DNA from: Phaseolus vulgaris
Taxonomy: Eukaryota; Streptophyta; Magnoliopsida; Fabales; Fabaceae
Direction of reading: 5' to 3'
Assembly (NCBI RefSeq): GCF_000499845.2
Contig: NC_023753.2
Coordinates: forward strand, 13,903,030 to 13,967,029
Length of the DNA: 64,000 nt
The notes beneath the pieces are model-generated. The model worked only from the letters and a program-made list of their open reading frames with translations. It did no database searches and was not told the origin of the DNA. Position 1 is the first letter of the stretch; each line of letters starts with the position of its first letter. Shown here piece by piece: positions 1 through 11,101 of this stretch. A program made the position numbers and the translations under genes.

Positions 1-1
1 A

Positions 2-1042
2 GGGGGCCCCCCTTCCAACACTTCAGCTGCAGGAATCGTTCCAATCGGGGATGAGGTCTCTCACACCTCTCCAATCCTAATCACTGAATCCCCGATTGCG
101 TCGCCACGCCAGGAAGCAACCACTGAAAATATTGCTAAGGAAGGTGGCGACGAGAACCCTCAACAAGCCCCCCTGGCGCCTCTCCAAGCCGCAAACCTTT
201 CCTTCGAGGTCACGAGGATGTGGGAACCTCTGACTGCTAAACTGAAAAACATAGCAGAGGATATCCCATCGATTATAACGAGGGCTGTGGAGAGCTCCAC
301 CAGGAGGCTTCAAGATGAACTCTTCAACCTCAGGACCGACAACTGCACCATGAGGCTCGAGGTGGAGAAGTTATCTGCCAATCTGACGCTCGCGGAAATG
401 GAGCATTCCCGAGTAGAAGACGCGATGAGCACCGAGCTCAGATTGGCGCGTCAAGAGGCCACTGACCTTCGCCGCAAAATTCATGACCTTGCCCAAGAGA
501 AAGTTGAGCTAGAAAGCAAAATTGTGCCTTTGCGCACCAAGGCGAGCGACCTGGAGGCTCACATTCAAGCTAGTGCCGATAAGGTACAAAAACTGGAGCA
601 AAGGTCGATTGACCGCGAAAAACTACTTGGGCAAGTAGAAAAAGCAAGGGATGACGCCATGGCTGATCTCACCGAGGCGATCAAGGAAAAAGGAAAGATG
701 GCTGCCGAGTTGACCCAAGCTCAAGCGGAATCCAAGAAGGTTGCTGATGACCTTCTTCATGCTCAAGAGACCAACGAACAACTCCGAAAACAGGTCGAAG
801 AGCTGGAGCAGCAGAACAAGGAGCTCAAGAAACAGGTTGAAGAATTTCAAAGGCAAATTGAAGAACTTAAGCTAAGCTCCGCTCAGATTCTGGTTGCTGG
901 ATTCGAAGCCGCTCGGGAACAATTCGCATGCCTATTCCCCGATCTCGACCTCAGCATGGTGTCGATAAACAACGAAGTAGTAGATGGAAAGGTCGTTCCC
1001 GCCGAAGACTCAACCAACTCCACCTCATCTGCTACTTTATAA
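2..1042 (+). CDS. Accessory antisense gene of element A, C-terminal part
   Basis: An open frame runs from the window edge to a TAA at 1042, opposite in strand to the gag-pol of the same element. The first part is rich in Pro, Ser and Thr. From about base 218 it becomes a long coiled coil full of Glu, Lys, Gln and Leu heptads, ending in a short conserved tail (PDLDLSMVSINNEVVDGK). The same tail and coiled coil occur in the accessory gene of B (25656-28277), which also has the N-terminal domain resembling the Pfam family 'putative gypsy-type transposase' (PF04195, from memory). Such extra genes between pol and the 3' LTR are known in Tat elements; their function is unknown. Unlike B, this copy has no stop in the visible part. 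Confidence 0.75.
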   Translation, partial: GGPPSNTSAAGIVPIGDEVSHTSPILITESPIASPRQEATTENIAKEGGDENPQQAPLAPLQAANLSFEVTRMWEPLTAKLKNIAEDIPSIITRAVESSTRRLQDELFNLRTDNCTMRLEVEKLSANLTLAEMEHSRVEDAMSTELRLARQEATDLRRKIHDLAQEKVELESKIVPLRTKASDLEAHIQASADKVQKLEQRSIDREKLLGQVEKARDDAMADLTEAIKEKGKMAAELTQAQAESKKVADDLLHAQETNEQLRKQVEELEQQNKELKKQVEEFQRQIEELKLSSAQILVAGFEAAREQFACLFPDLDLSMVSINNEVVDGKVVPAEDSTNSTSSATL

Positions 1043-2516
1043 TTCTGCTTGTATATATCTTGTAACAAAACTCGTGCATATGTGTTTTGAACAGTTACTT
1101 ATTTCAATCGCGAAACTTGGATATTCTTTCTTCTGACTCCTTTTGAGCGCTTTCACCTTCTTTGTATGTTTAACTTTGCCGAGTTTAACTTAGCGATTTT
1201 GCAAACACGACCTTTGGCGTAACTGTCTCGAGCCGATTCAAACTTAAGCAATAATCGCTTTAAACAACTTGTACTCTTGAGGCACTAACCCGATCATAAG
1301 AAAAGCTTTCAAGCAACGAACTGTAACTCAATCATTGGCTCAAACAACGTCCCACTCGACCTGCTTTATCAAACAAGTCTTTCAACCCTCTCGCCGTGTT
1401 TGAACTTTTCGCGATCGCCAAGACCTCTTGGTAACACCAGCTTTTCCTAGCCTCATGCTTTGGCAGTCATTTCTTTATCTGGGGCAGAAATGCCCTTTGG
1501 GATCTTCCTTTACCCCCCTGAACTTCAGAGCTAAAGACCGGCTGGCTAGGCGTTCTCTTCGAACCTACGTTAGCCACCTTTCAAGCTTCTTCCACCCTCT
1601 TCGCCATACCTGAACTCGTTCAAGACGAGAAGGATTTTATCTTGCCTCTACTCGCACACAAGCGAGAAGGTCTTTAACTCGCCTGAGCTCGCATAACGGC
1701 GAGAAGGACTTTATCTGATGCCTCAACTTGCCCAGGGCGTACATCTCCTCCCCCCTGGATGCACTGAGGAACTTTTCTTTCTCTCGCCGCACTCGCTCAA
1801 CGGCGAGGAGGTCTTTAATTGGCCTTGACTCGCACAACGGCGATAAGGACTTTATCCGGTGCCTCAACTTGCCCAAGGTGTACATCTCCTCCCCCCTGGA
1901 TGCACTGAGGACCTTTCTCGCCTGCACCCGCTCGACGGCGAGGAGGTCTTTAACTTGCCTCTACGTTGCCCCGGGAGTTACATCTTCTCGCTCCCAGAAA
2001 CACGGAGGACTTTTCCTCTTTCTCGCCTGCACTCGCTCGACGGCGAGGAGGTCTTTTGCTTGCCTCAAGACGCGCGAGGGCGTTGAGGTCTTTCATCTGT
2101 GCCTCCGATCGCCGAAAAACGATGAGGACTTAAAACTTAACTGGTGCCTCTAATCGCCGAAAAACGATGAGGACTTAAAACTTAACTGGTGCCTCTAATC
2201 GCCGAAAAACGATGAGGACTTTAAAACTTAACTAGTGCCTCTAATCGCCGAAAAACGATGAGGACTTTAAAACCTTTTAGAAAACACGCGACATATCTTT
2301 TCTTGCCTTAAATCATGTACAAATGACAAGGTCTTTCTTCAAAACTTTTGAAAATAGCACATATGCAATCTGAAAACACCTTATACTTCGAAAACTCTTC
2401 TTTTATTGGGTGGCCTCATTAAAAACCCTCCTTAGGGAAAAAAGAGCGCCCCCTTCAAACTGTTTTAACAGAGACATTGTAATATAACATTGTGTTTGTC
2501 TTTACTTACAAAGCTC
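1043..2516. other. Non-coding spacer of A between accessory gene and pol
   Basis: About 1.5 kb with no credible gene separates the convergent 3' ends of the accessory gene and gag-pol. It holds degenerate repeats built on 'cgacggcgaggaggtcttt' (about 1630-2095), a clean tandem array (2098-2275) and a block conserved in B with core 'cctcattaaaaaccctcctt' (about 2404-2458; in B about 29378-29436). Short open frames in it follow the repeats and are not supported as genes. Confidence 0.8.
2098..2275. repeat. 45-bp tandem repeat, about four copies
   Basis: Near-identical units of about 45 bp, each containing 'atcgccgaaaaacgatgagg' followed by an A/T-rich stretch and 'ggtgcctct'. Differences are single bases and one extra T. 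The matching place in B (29158-29240) has only about two units, so copy number varies between copies of this element. Confidence 0.9.
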
Positions 2517-5500
2517 TTAACTATAGTACAACTTCAGGTGTGTGGCGTTCCAAGGCGTCTCCCTCCTTCCAGCGTATCTAAGCGGTAGGCTCCGTTCCCG
2601 AGCGCCTCGGTTATTCTGAACGGTCCAGTCCACTTGGGTGATAGTTTATTCTCCATCTCGTACTGGTGGGCCTTCCTCATCACCAGATCGCCTTCTCTAA
2701 ACTGCCTTGGCACCACCTTTGAGTTGTATCTTCGCTCGATCCTCCTCTTCACCGCCTCAGCCTTCAGCCTCGCTTCTTCCCTGACCTCATCCAGCAGATC
2801 CAGGTTCAGCCTTCTCTCTTATTCGAGTCTTCCTCTACAAAGTTCTGGAATCTCGACGAGCTCTCCTGGATCTCCACTGGAATCATGGCGTCACACCCGT
2901 AGACCAAGCTAAACGGGGTCTCGTGGGTTCCTGACTGCTCGGTGGTGTGGTACGCCCAAACTATACGGGATACCTCCTCAGCCCAACTTCCCTTGGCTTT
3001 CTCAAGCCTTCTCTTCAAACCTCTCAACAACACCCGATTAGCTGACTCCACCTGGCCATTTGTTTGAGGGTGCTCGACGGATGCAAACACTTGTTGAATT
3101 CCCACTCCTTCGCAAAGCTTCTTCAACAGGTGGCTTGCAAACTGCGTCCCATTATCTGACACCAGGCGCTTAGGCACTCCAAACCGGCACACGATGTTCT
3201 TCCATACAAAACCTTCGATCTTGTGCGCGGTGATCTGGGCCACTGGTTCTGCCTCAATCCACTTGGTGAAGTACTCAATCGCACCACCAAGTACTTCATT
3301 TGCCTGATCGCCAGCGGGAAAGGTCCCAGGATGTCGATTCCCCAAGTATGAAACGGCCAAGGGCTATAGATCGACTTCAACTCCTCGGGAGGTGCCTTTG
3401 CCAATCGGCGTGCTGCTGGCATGTTTGCAGCACTGGGCATATTTCTTGCAATCTTCTCTCATAGATGGCCAATAGTAGCCTGCACGGAGAGTCCATGCGG
3501 CCAGAGCTCGACCCCCGACATGGCTTCCACATATACCTTCGTGGAGCTCTGCCATAATCTCGTGCACTTCTCGCCGTGTATACATTCCAGGAGTGGGTGA
3601 GTAACCCAAACCTGTACAGATCGCCATCAATCATGTATACTTGCTGGAATTTTTCTTTACCTTCCTAGCTTCTGTTGGATCTAGCGGGAGGAGGCCATCT
3701 GCCAAGCACGCTTGTACTGTGTTATCCAAGTGTCTGGCTCATGGGCGGCGCAGACCTGCATCACGTCCACCTTCCTCCTCGACATGCTCTAACTCTCGGC
3801 GATCTCAGAGTTTCTTGCGTCAAAGACTTATGGCTTCTCGCTGCTCTCTCCGTCGACCTGCTTATTGAAGGACCAGGTGATCTGCTACAAATGCCCTCGG
3901 CGTCTTCAGAGTTTCTTGAATCACCGTCCTCTGCCTACCCCCCTTGCCTGAGCTGGCGAGCTTAGCAAGCAAGTCAGCTCGGGCATTCTGCTCTCGGGGC
4001 ACATGCACTACTTCAAAAGAGGCAAAGGAACTCTTCAATTCCTGCACATACGCCAAGTAAGCCGCCATTTGGGATCTTTAGCCTGGAACTCGCCTGTTAC
4101 TTCCCGGTGACTAGCAGCGAGTCACTCTTAGCCATCAGCACCCTAGCTCCCATTTCCTTGGCCAGCAAAATCCCGGCATCAGCGCCTCATACTCTGCTGA
4201 TTGTTGCTGGCTTTAAAGGCAAACCTCAAGGATTGCTCAATCAGCACGCCATTGGGCCCTTCCAATATGACTCCAGCACCGCTACCCTGCTGGTTCGACG
4301 ATCCATCCACCGAGAGTACCCAACGGAAATCGTCACCTTCAACCCGCGTGCCTCTGATGAGAGCTCGACCACAAAATCTGCGAAGATTTGCCCCTTGATC
4401 GGGCCTCGAGGCTCATATTTAATGTCAAATTCTGACAACTCCACTGCCCACTTCACCATTCTTCCCGCAACGTCAGGTTTCTTCAAGACCTTCTGGATGG
4501 GCAGGTCAGTCATCACCAGTATTGTGAAACTGTGGAAGTAATGGCGCAACCTCCTCGCCGAAAACACCACAGCCAGCGCAGCCTTCTCCAGGGCCTGATA
4601 TCTCGTTTCTGGGCCCTGCAACACTTTGCTCACAAAATAAATAGGCTTCTGAGCCTGATCTTGATCCTGGGCGAGCACCGCACTCACCGCCCTCTCAGTC
4701 ACAGAGAAATACAACTGAGAGGGATCCCGCCAGCGGTTTGCACAGAACCGGCGGGCTCGCCAGATACTCTTTTAGCTTGACAAAGCTTCCCGCATTCTTT
4801 CGTCCAAGCGAACTTGTTATTGCGCCGCAGACATTGGAAATAGGGATGCCCTTCTCTCCGCTAGCTGACACGAAGCGGGATAGGGCTGCCATCTGACCTG
4901 TCAGCTGCTGGACTTCTTTCACTGTAGCCGGGCTTCTCATCGCCAAGATGGCGGCGCATTTGTCTGGGTTGGCTTCTATCCCCCTTTCAGTCAAAGAAAA
5001 CCCAAGAACTTTCCAGCCTCCACGCCGAAAATGCATTTCTCCGGGTTGAGCTTTAAGTTGAACTTGGCGATCGTCGTGAACAATTCTTCCAAGTCCGCAA
5101 CGTGCTTGCTTTTCTCCTGCGAGGTCACGACCATGTCATCGACGTAGGCTTGCACGTTCCTTCCCAGCATCGGTGCAAGTACTCGATCCATCAACCTCTG
5201 GTACGTGGCCCCCGCGTTCTTCAGCCCAAACAGCATCACCTTATAGCAGTAGCACGACCTCTCCGTCATGAAGGCTGTTTTTTCTTCATCCATGGGATGC
5301 ATCTTGATCTGATTATAGCCCGAGAAGGCATCCAGGAAACTCAGCAGCTTGCACCCTGCAGCACTATCAACCAGGGCATCAATGCTTGGTAAAGGATACG
5401 AATCCTTTGGGCAAGCTTTGTTCAGATCGGTGAAGTCGACGCACATGCGCCATTTCCCGTTACTCTTCTTCACCAGTACGACATTTGCCAACCATTCAGG

Positions 5501-7922
5501 GTACTGGACTTCCCTGATGTGGCCTGCAGCGAGGAGTTTCTGTGTTTCGTCCCTGATCGCCTGCCTCCTCTCTTCGTTGAATTTCCTTCTCCTTTGTCGC
5601 ACCGGTCTCACCATGTTGTCCATCGCCAGATGATGGCACAAGAAGTCGGGATCGATCCCGGGCATGTCCGAAGCGGACCAAGCAAACGCGTCCAGATGCC
5701 GCTCAATCACCTTGGCGATCTGGTCCTGGAGATCGACCTCCAGAGATCTTCCGAGCTTGAAAACTTTCCCTCCGATCTCCTTCTCGAGCCACTGCTCGAC
5801 AGGTTTGGACCTGGATTCTCTGGCGATCACCGCCTTGGCGATTCCCAGTTCCCTCGCTTCCTCGGGGCGATTCCGCGCCTCTTCCTCCTCCAGGCCAGCG
5901 TCTCTCTCCCCCAGCTCAGCGTCTATCATCTCTACATCCCTTCCAGCGGCCTCCTCTGTTACCGGCGGTCTGGGCTTCACACCGGGAGGTGGGGTGGTTG
6001 TCACATAACTCACTGATCTTTTGTTTTTCAGGCTATTCTCATAGCACCTTTTCGCTTCTTTCTGATCCGACTTGATCGTGATCACCACCCCCTCCATGGA
6101 CGGCAGCTTCACCTTCATGTGCCGAGTCGATGGAATGGCGCCTATCCTGTTAAGAGTGGGCCTACCCAACAGGATGTTGTATGCCGAAGGGGCGTTTACG
6201 ATGAGGTACTTGATTTTCTCTGTCCTCGACCCAGCCTCATCTGTAAACGTGGTTCTCAGCTCAATGTACCCCCTGACCTCCACCTGGTCACCAGCGAACC
6301 CATATAAGCACCCTCCATAGGGCCTTAGCTGGTCAAGGGGCAATTCCAGCTGCGTGAAAGTCGGCCAAAACATCACGTCTGCCGAGCTTCCTTGGTCCAC
6401 CAGGACTCGGTGGACTTTCCTCCCTGCTGTTATCAACGAAATAACTATGGGATCGTTGTCATGAGGCACAACGTCCCGAAGATCCTGCTTTGTGAACGTA
6501 ATGTCCACTTCCGGCGAGTGATCTTCGAACATGTCCACTGCCATCACCGATCGCGCATACTTTTTCCTCTGCGATGCGGTGCATCCACTACCTGAGAAAC
6601 CCCCTGCAATGGTGTGGATCTCCCCGTGGATTGGCATCTCGTGTTGCTGGGCTTCTCCACCTGCTGGCTGGGAACTCGACGCTCCCCCCGTCCTTCTATC
6701 CAGCAGATAGTCGTTTAGGAACCCGCTCTTAACCAGATCGTCGAGCTGGTATCCTAAAGACAAACACGAGTCCAGGTTGTGGCCAAAGCACTGGTGGAAC
6801 TCACACCAGGCGTCCGGCTTTGACCCCAGCACCTTGTCTCCCACCTTTTCGGGCGCCTTCAACCTAGCAGATATGTTAGGGATAGCGATCAGGTCCGCTA
6901 GTCCCATGACAAATTTGTGCTTAGGCGGGCGATTGTATTCCCGGCGTGCTGGTTGTTGGCGCGCTTGGCTTCTTCCCTTATTTCTCCTATCGTAAGGATA
7001 GCGAGCCCTTTGGTCTTTCCTGGCCGCCGCCGCCGTTTCCAGCACCCTCTGCGGCTGGATCCTGGTCTGGGCGCGTGGTCTGGCGGGAGCCACGCTGCCT
7101 CTCTTCTCGGCGACTTCACTCTCGTCGGCGATGTGGGCCACCGCAAGTCGCCTGACTTCAGCAAACGTCGCTGGATGAGCCCTGATCAAGGCCTCGCAGA
7201 ATGGCCCTGGCTGCACGCCCTTCTTGAAGGCATAGACCAGCATTTCTTCATCCTTGGCCGGCGATCTGACCATCTGCGCGCCGAAGCGATTGAGGTAGTC
7301 TCTGAGGGACTCCCCATGGTACTGCCTTATATCAAACAGATCATAGGACACCCTCGGCGGTGCCTTATTCACAATGTACTGCTCGACAAAGATTTTCGAG
7401 AATTGTTGAAAATTGGTTACGTGGCCGTTAGGCAGGCTCACAAACCACTCCATCGCCGTTCCCTGGACGGTACTCACGAACATCTTGCAGTAGACGGCGT
7501 CTGACCCTCCCGACAGCATCATCTGCGTGTGGAACGTGGTCAGATGAGCCTCTGGATCCTCCACACCAGTAAAAACAGCTTTAACCGGAACCACGCTCGT
7601 GGGAATAGGCGTGTCGGTAATCGCCTGAACAAAAGGCATTGGGAAAACACGAGGTGGCGTAGACGGTGCCACCTCTTCAGCAAAAGAACGTCCCTGCTGC
7701 TCCTGACGAGCTCGACGCAGCTCCTCAGTTACCTTGCTGAGCTCCTCGTTCCTGGCGCGAGAGGCGACCAGGTCCTCATGTATCCTTTCCTGCTCGACGC
7801 GCGAGGCTTCCACAGTTGCCTGCAACGAGCACATCATCTCTGCCATCTGCGCCATGGTCATGGTGGCGTCGCCTTCAGCTGCGACAGGCGCCACTGGAAC
7901 GATTGCTTCTCATTTTTCTCAT
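2517..7922 (-). pseudogene. gag-pol polyprotein of element A, frameshifted
   Basis: The first ATG is at 7922, but a 5-bp deletion near 7894 relative to C puts that ATG out of frame with the rest. From 7894 to 4991 a long frame covers gag, a zinc-knuckle-like Cys/His cluster, protease (VLVDQGSSADVMFW) and reverse transcriptase including YVDDM. One base is missing near 4995 and another near 4710; more breaks follow in the RNase H region (4241-3862) and integrase (3630-2806). The end of integrase is recognisable to 2534. Gene order and domains match C, so this is a decayed polyprotein rather than several genes. Confidence 0.93.
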
Positions 7923-8287
7923 TAACTTCAGTGAACCACAGAAATACAGCAAACAACACTTCAACCACGATCGAATCAGCGATCGATCGGAGAAAACTCA
8001 AGAAACTGCGCAAGAACCCAAGAACACCGCAAACCTTCGAAGAAAACCACAGCTTCACCAAAAAACACCGTTTCCCCGCGAATCAACCAAGCAAACGAAA
8101 GAACTCGAATCCACCGATCGAAAAGCCAAACGAACGGTTCAAAACGCAAACTTCACCGAACGAAACTCAAAGAAACTACGAACGGCGGTTGCACCAGCAC
8201 ACAACCACGCCGAAAACCTCGAAAACTTCCACGAACTCACGCTGTGGATGGGAGCAAGCTTTACACGGCCCCACGGTGGGCGCCTGA
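7923..8287 (-). other. Leader and primer-binding site of A
   Basis: Untranslated leader between LTR and gag. The primer-binding site lies at 8267-8284, directly inside the LTR; on the minus strand it reads GGCGCCCACCGTGGGGCC, the same string found after the 5' LTRs of C (39526-39543) and D (60667-60684). It is presumably complementary to a tRNA 3' end; I did not identify the tRNA. Confidence 0.8.
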
Positions 8288-9065
8288 TGATCCTGCCTGT
8301 TGACCGGAGCGCTGGAGAATGCCTCCTCAAAGGATCGACGTGCGCACCGCTTCTCACCTCCGTTCCTCCTCGGGATCTATCTCAAGAACCTGCAAAGAAA
8401 CGATACGGCGCCGCTGCGGCCGATCGCACTCCGACGCTCAAGTCAGTGACGGTATCACCAAATACTAAGAACGAGAACCGTGCAAATCCTCTCTCACTCG
8501 CAACCGTAAAGTGTATGAACTGAACGTGCGTACCTCAGAAAGTCTGTTAAGAACTCTTATATACCTGGTGGTTTTCTCTCTCCTGGCAGTTACAGACTTG
8601 GACACGTGGCTCGCATCCAACTGTACACGTGCCATCATCTGGAGGCTCCCTGACTTGGCGCTGCTTCTACTCTTATTTTGGCTAAGTTACTTATGCATGG
8701 TACTGCCCAGTGCATAGCTAACTTAGGAGTGCGATCTCTACTAAAACTGGCGAGTTAGGGCCTTCATACACCTTCCCTGTGGTCTCGCCGGCCGCCTTCA
8801 TAATCCGCTTCTCCTTCGTCTTCGGCGATGTGCTTATTCTGGCGATCTCCGACTGCTTGGTCGCCTGAGTCTACATCTGGCGACTTCATCTTCAACCTGG
8901 CGATCGCCTATTCTGGTAAACTGGAAATCGGAACACGCCAACTTAACAATCAGCGACCACACGTGCCTCCCGACTTCCTTCCTATCTGCCAACCTGGCGC
9001 CTTGTCAACATGCCTACACTGTAGCAGGATGCCACGTCATCACACCCGTCCACCAGGGCGGTACA
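8288..9065 (-). repeat. 5' LTR of element A
   Basis: 778 bp, TG..CA ends (on the minus strand TGTACCGCCC...GGATCA). A TATA-like 'tatata' sits near 8558 and two CACGTG G-boxes lie near 8598 and 8621. The outer third has repeated GGCGA words. It aligns along its length with the LTRs of C. Confidence 0.92.
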
Positions 9066-11101
9066 ACAATCAACTCAGATAAGCAATTCAGAAAGCTAAT
9101 CAAATAGTCAAACATAAACTGATATCAGAAATTCAATCGGTTAAAAGCACGATTTAATCGGTTGTTTATGACAGCGGAAATATCAAACAATTATGGAGGG
9201 AAGAGATAAAGAGATTTACACACAAGGTTTATACTGGTTCACTCAATCCCAGAGCTACATCCAGTCCTCAGTCAAACCACTGTTTCCACTATATAACCAA
9301 TCACAGATTAAAAACACACACCACAAAGAGGTGACTTTGAATCCCACTAAGCCTACTCATCCTCTTTGCACACAACAAACACCTTAAGCCAGAATCACAC
9401 TAACTTTATAGGATTTTACAAACAGTTTTACGAAGTGTAATATGAACAATTACAAAGAACCAAGCAAGGGTAGAAAACACCTGGATTTATAGTACACCAG
9501 AAACCCTATTGATCAGTTCTTGAATCACAGCAAAGCCCAAAGGCAATCTTGCTAAACTTGGAAAAACACCTTTTTACAAACAGTTTGTAATCTCTCTTTT
9601 TGATCTCAAATCAGAGTGTAAAATTTCTCTCTTTTATCATCTATATGTCTTTTTAAACATTTGAAAGAAGACTTGATGGAGATCAAGAAGAAGAAGAGAA
9701 AGAGGTAGAAGTTGAAGATGCGCAGAGAAATATTAGCTCATCATCCTTTTTACCTCAAAGGATTACAAGGAGCAAATTTAAAGAATTAGGAGGTAGTGTT
9801 CAAATGTTTTCCCTTTTTGTAGTTTCTTTTGTATAAAATTTAAAAATACATAGAATAGTGTTTAGGTAGGTGCTAAGAGGGAAACCTAAAGATACCTCTT
9901 GTGTAAAGCATCTTTAGACATTAGCTTTAGGAAAAGTCTAGAAGGTATCCCTTCATTCTCCACTTTAGGCGCTAGAAGTGGAAGAGTTGCAAGACAACCT
10001 TGGATAGCTTCCTTTATAAGCTTCTTGTAAACTCATGACCGGTCCTTCTCCTATAAAAGGAGGGCTTGAGTCCTTGAAATACAGATTTGATATTTTGAGT
10101 AAAGAAATTCTCCCAAATTGGTGAGTGATTGAGAGACTTGTGTCTTCTCCTCTTCTAGTCTCATCTTGAGTGCATTCTTGGAACCTCAAGTGACGACATC
10201 TACACTCATCTTGGAGCCTTACATCCTTCAAGTGGCGTGTTCATCTCCAAGAACTCCAACCACATAAGTTCCCTATTTCATTTCATCTTCTTCATCCATT
10301 TTCATTCCAAAACTAATCCTAAAACATGTCTTAGATGTTTCTTTCAATTTCAATCGGTTAATCTTGTTTGTTTTGTGTTTTCATTCGGTAATTCTTCTTA
10401 GTTTGTTGTTCTTGTGTTGTTAATTGAGTTTCATGGAGATTTAATCGGTTCATTTGTGTTCTTTTATGTTTCTATTCGGTTCTTTTGTATTCTTTTGTAT
10501 TTCAATCAGTTCATATGCCTTTTCATGGGTTTCTATATGAGTTTGGCTTGGTTACTTCTGATTTGGTGAGTTCTTGAGTGTTAAGAACATTGATCCAATT
10601 CTTAGAAAGTGCCTAATCATATTCCAACTCAAGTTGAATCCATAACATGTCCTTATAATATTTCTTTCATGTTATTGGAATCATATCAAGACCATATTTA
10701 TATCACTTGAAAAGCTACCGTTTAAGGCAGATTCAAACAACTGAAATAGTTAAAACAAATTTTCAAAAAATTGTTATGAAAACTCACATTTAATCGGTTG
10801 AAAATGTGATTTAACCGGTTGAATGGTTTCAGCAGTTATGCAACTGATTCAAAAAATAGTTTCAAAACTCCTTTGCTAGCCAAGTGACAAACAACCGATT
10901 GTCTCGAAACTTTAATGGGTTGTTTTTCCCTTTGCATGGAAAAACACTTTAATCTTTAAAACAAATTGAAATAAGTTTTGTTTGAGAATCAAGACTAATC
11001 TTACAAAGATTCTAAACCCTTTAACTAAACCCAAACCGAAAACACAACAAAGCTTCAGGCTCCATGAGGATTTGAAACATCAAAGCTTCCCATCTTCAAC
11101 A
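9066..11101 (-). repeat. 3' LTR of element F, interrupted by G1
   Basis: Bases 9066-9673 and 10689-11101 align with the 5' LTR of F at 22188-23288. Removing G1 and one TSD leaves about 1016 bp; the remaining roughly 85 bp lie left of element A, outside the window, which restores the 1101-bp length. The inner end is at 11101, next to a minus-strand polypurine tract AAGGGGAGAT. Confidence 0.9.
9674..10688 (+). repeat. Solo LTR G1
   Basis: 1015 bp from TGATGGAGATC to ATCATATCA, flanked by AGACT (9669-9673) and AGACC (10689-10693), a 4/5 TSD; the intact F LTR shows 'agactatat' at the site. It has a TATA box (tataaaa, 10052-10058) inside a CTCC/GGAG inverted repeat and a hairpin at 10210-10232. 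No internal region is present, so this is a solo LTR of the same family as G2 and G3. Confidence 0.9.

Larger units (their letters stand above)
1..9065 (-). mobile_element. Element A: Tat-lineage Ty3/gypsy retrotransposon, 3' part cut by window edge
   Basis: Read on the minus strand the order is 5' LTR (8288-9065), primer-binding site, leader, gag-pol (7922 to 2517), a repeat-rich spacer, and an accessory gene on the opposite strand (2-1042). The 3' LTR would lie left of base 1. It shares internal sequence with B and C. The right flank ACAAT (9066-9070) is the expected TSD, and the sequence after it resumes the LTR of element F, as seen intact near 22274. It is the most decayed Tat copy here, with many frame breaks in pol, so it is almost certainly inactive. 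Confidence 0.93.

Noticed and set aside
2098..2275. CRISPR-like direct repeats
   Set aside because: Plant retroelement context, units contiguous without unique spacers.
7529..8287. 252-residue plus-strand frame opposite gag of A
   Set aside because: Shadow of the gag N terminus and leader; it differs in B and C and has no conserved product.
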